The translations under genes were made by a program, and so were the position numbers. From JANXVV01 sp038230975 (lineage in GTDB: Bacteria; Planctomycetota; Phycisphaerae; Tepidisphaerales; Tepidisphaeraceae): DNA of 7,246 bases. Of the stretch, positions 5,953 to 7,246 are shown piece after piece. Positions within the stretch are counted from its first letter, which is position 1, and the number at the start of each line of letters is the position of its first letter. Below the pieces are notes generated by a model. That model saw only the letters and a program-made list of their open reading frames with translations. It did no database searches and had not been told where the DNA came from. The DNA lies in NCBI GenBank assembly GCA_038230975.1, contig JBBRMF010000260.1, positions 1 through 7,246 of the forward strand. Direction: 5' to 3'.

Positions 5953-7059
5953 GACAATCAGCTTTCGTGCGACGATGTTAAACGCGAGTGACATCAGAAG
6001 TAGAATCAGGGCCACTTGCAATAAGGCGGAGGAATGCAGCTTCGTAGACGCCTCCGAAAACTCATTGGCGAGCAGGCTTGACATCGTCTGGGCTGGAGCG
6101 AAAGGGGAGGCGCTGATATTCGGTATGTTTCCGATCACCATTGTGACAGCCATCGTTTCACCGGCGGCGCGGGCCAAACCCAGAATGACGGCGCCAAACA
6201 ATCCACTACGGCTATAGCGGAGCATTTCAAAACAACTTTGCCACCAAGTTGCACCCAAAGCTAACGAACCTTCAATCTGTGCCTGGGGAACAGCTCTTAA
6301 CACATCCCGGCTGACGGCGGTAATGATCGGCACGATCATAATGCCAAGTACAAGGCTGCCCGTCAGCATATCGCGTCCGGTCAATCGGTCATATTGAAGG
6401 AAACCGAGGCCCGGAACATGGCCAAAAATCCAGTTGAGCGCAGGCTCCAGATGACTCTGCATAAACGGAACCAGCACAAACAATCCCCACAGCCCGTAAG
6501 CGATGCTGGGAATGGCGGCCAGAAATTCGATGAGGAATGACGTCCACACATCGATCGGCACGCGCCAACCGTTGGGGAGTGTGGGTCTAAGTCTAGGTGC
6601 AATTCGAATCAGAAAAAGGGCCGCACCGAGACTCAAGGGCACGGCCAGCGATAACGCCATGATTGAACTTACCGCCGTGCCGTAGATTACAGGCAGCGCG
6701 CCGAATTTCGCGGGAATGATCTGCTTTACAGGTTCACCGTCTTCATCTTTGACGACTTTGCCATCGGGCGTGAGTTGGGTGACTTCCAGTTCGTTCGGTC
6801 GCCAACTGCTGGTGATAAGGAACTTAGGACCAAACTCCCGCATGCTCTCCAGCGACGCTCGAAACAAAACAAATACCAGGCTCGCCATCATGACCAGGAC
6901 CATGATGGCCCCGAATCGGACGAAGAATCCGAGTGCTGCGTCCGACCCGATACCACCCGACTTTGTCTTAAGTCTGGACGCAGTCGGGTCTGGCCGGTTT
7001 GAACCGCCTTCGTTTTGCGAAAGCGATGCGGTCTTTGAGGTTGAAAGTTCAACGGGCAT
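5926..7059 (-). CDS. pstC: Phosphate ABC transporter permease PstC
   Basis: This is the second inner-membrane permease of the Pst importer, paired with PstA. From the ATG at 7059 it has 377 residues, longer than the E. coli protein (about 319). A polar N-terminal tail of about 40 residues is followed by hydrophobic segments at about 44-69, 123-152, 172-199, 232-251, 287-309 and 345-364. The coupling loop reads EGSLALGATWW (about 263-273), then LARAAGETMAVTMVIGN, which is typical of PstC. The first periplasmic loop carries an extra hydrophilic stretch (TPDGKVVKDEDGEPVKQ) before the conserved FGALPVIYGT. An in-frame TTG at 7092 would add 11 residues but has no ribosome site, whereas AAGG lies nine bases before the ATG. 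The C-terminal codons lie inside a hairpin. It is the first gene of the cluster in this window; pstS would be expected upstream. Confidence 0.94.
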   Translation of the reverse strand: MPVELSTSKTASLSQNEGGSNRPDPTASRLKTKSGGIGSDAALGFFVRFGAIMVLVMMASLVFVLFRASLESMREFGPKFLITSSWRPNELEVTQLTPDGKVVKDEDGEPVKQIIPAKFGALPVIYGTAVSSIMALSLAVPLSLGAALFLIRIAPRLRPTLPNGWRVPIDVWTSFLIEFLAAIPSIAYGLWGLFVLVPFMQSHLEPALNWIFGHVPGLGFLQYDRLTGRDMLTGSLVLGIMIVPIITAVSRDVLRAVPQAQIEGSLALGATWWQSCFEMLRYSRSGLFGAVILGLARAAGETMAVTMVIGNIPNISASPFAPAQTMSSLLANEFSEASTKLHSSALLQVALILLLMSLAFNIVARKLIVGKGGGVRG

Positions 7060-7246
7060 CGGGAACAGCCTTATTTCCGTATCTTTTCGCAACGCGGGAG
7101 AGGGGATTCAGGAGCCATACTGCTATGGCGTACAAAACAAATTGACTTAGAGCATTTTTCAAGGTGATGCAGCGACATCATGGGGTGCCACGGGTCGCGG
7201 TACTCCGAGACCTGTGCGTGTCGGCGGGCAGAAGGCACAGGTCTCG
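7060..7246. other. Leader region upstream of pstC, no gene seen
   Basis: This is 187 bases without a supported coding region (short open frames only). A promoter for the cluster, or the spacer after a pstS gene further right, would lie here. TTGAAA occurs on the minus strand (around 7162-7157), but no well-spaced -10 hexamer follows, and I found no tandem CTGTCA-type Pho box. The right-hand third is taken up by an interspersed inverted repeat (7185-7246). Confidence 0.5.
7185..7246. repeat. Interspersed inverted repeat at the right window edge
   Basis: CGAGACCTGTGC (7206-7217) and GCACAGGTCTCG (7235-7246) are perfect 12-bp inverted arms around a 17-base loop. The left arm can alternatively pair with CACGGGTC at 7189-7196, because GACCTGTG (7209-7216) matches it with a single G-U, so two competing hairpins are possible. 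The element begins with GTGCCACGGG, the word shared with the palindrome at the left edge. It runs to the last base of the window and may continue. It looks like a member of a dispersed intergenic repeat family, not a gene-specific regulator. Confidence 0.65.

Noticed and set aside
7093..7180. Search for a Pho box or sigma-70 promoter upstream of pstC
   Set aside because: A lone TTGAAA and AT-rich stretch exist, but there is no paired -10 at proper spacing and no tandem CTGTCA-like repeat, so no promoter is annotated.
1..7246. tRNA, rRNA, CRISPR array, insertion sequence or defence genes
   Set aside because: No cloverleaf, regularly spaced repeat array, transposase motif or defence-family domain was seen on either strand.

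Overview
The window is a phosphate-uptake and phosphate-signalling locus from a bacterium. All six complete genes lie on the minus strand, so transcription runs from right to left in these coordinates: pstC, pstA, pstB, phoU, phoB, phoR. The first three encode the two membrane permeases and the ATPase of the high-affinity phosphate ABC transporter (Pst). PhoU links the transporter to the sensor, and PhoR/PhoB are the membrane histidine kinase and its OmpR-class response regulator. All six proteins carry the expected catalytic or structural motifs. pstS, which encodes the periplasmic phosphate-binding protein, is not in the window; it may lie to the right (upstream of pstC) or elsewhere.

Layout from left to right. 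Positions 1-187 hold non-coding repeats: a perfect 8-bp-stem palindrome at 72-90, an outer inverted repeat 1-11/70-80, and a triple TTCGTG element at 149-181. Positions 188-517 hold a short dockerin-like (EF-hand calcium loop) fragment that abuts and overlaps the phoR stop codon and looks like the broken tail of a secreted protein. phoR (514-2280) and phoB (2307-3005) follow, 26 bases apart. A 224-base gap with no convincing gene separates phoB from phoU (3230-3931). A 64-base gap holding a small direct repeat separates phoU from pstB (3996-4931). pstB starts 16 bases after the pstA stop. pstA (4948-5820) is separated from pstC (5926-7059) by 105 bases, with a strong inverted repeat straddling the pstC stop codon. 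Positions 7060-7246 are a gene-free leader ending in a 12-bp inverted repeat.

The organism is probably a member of the Planctomycetota, perhaps class Phycisphaerae (inference). The grounds are the style of the intergenic repeats (CACGGGCT-GGA-AGCCCGTG with GTGCCAC, and the TTCGTG element whose spurious translation reads RRHEEHEG), the dockerin-like GDLNGDGVVDSKD tail, and moderate-to-high GC. From memory these features recur in planctomycete genomes, but related repeats also occur in Verrucomicrobia and Acidobacteria.

How the genes work together: in the known Pho systems, PstCAB (with PstS) imports phosphate. PhoU relays the transporter state to PhoR, and PhoR phosphorylates PhoB when phosphate is scarce. 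PhoB then switches on the Pho regulon, normally including the pst genes. I found no convincing Pho box in the window. I see no new biochemical system here. The points worth a second look are the dockerin fragment fused to the end of phoR, the hairpin at the pstC stop, and the several families of interspersed repeats in the gaps.
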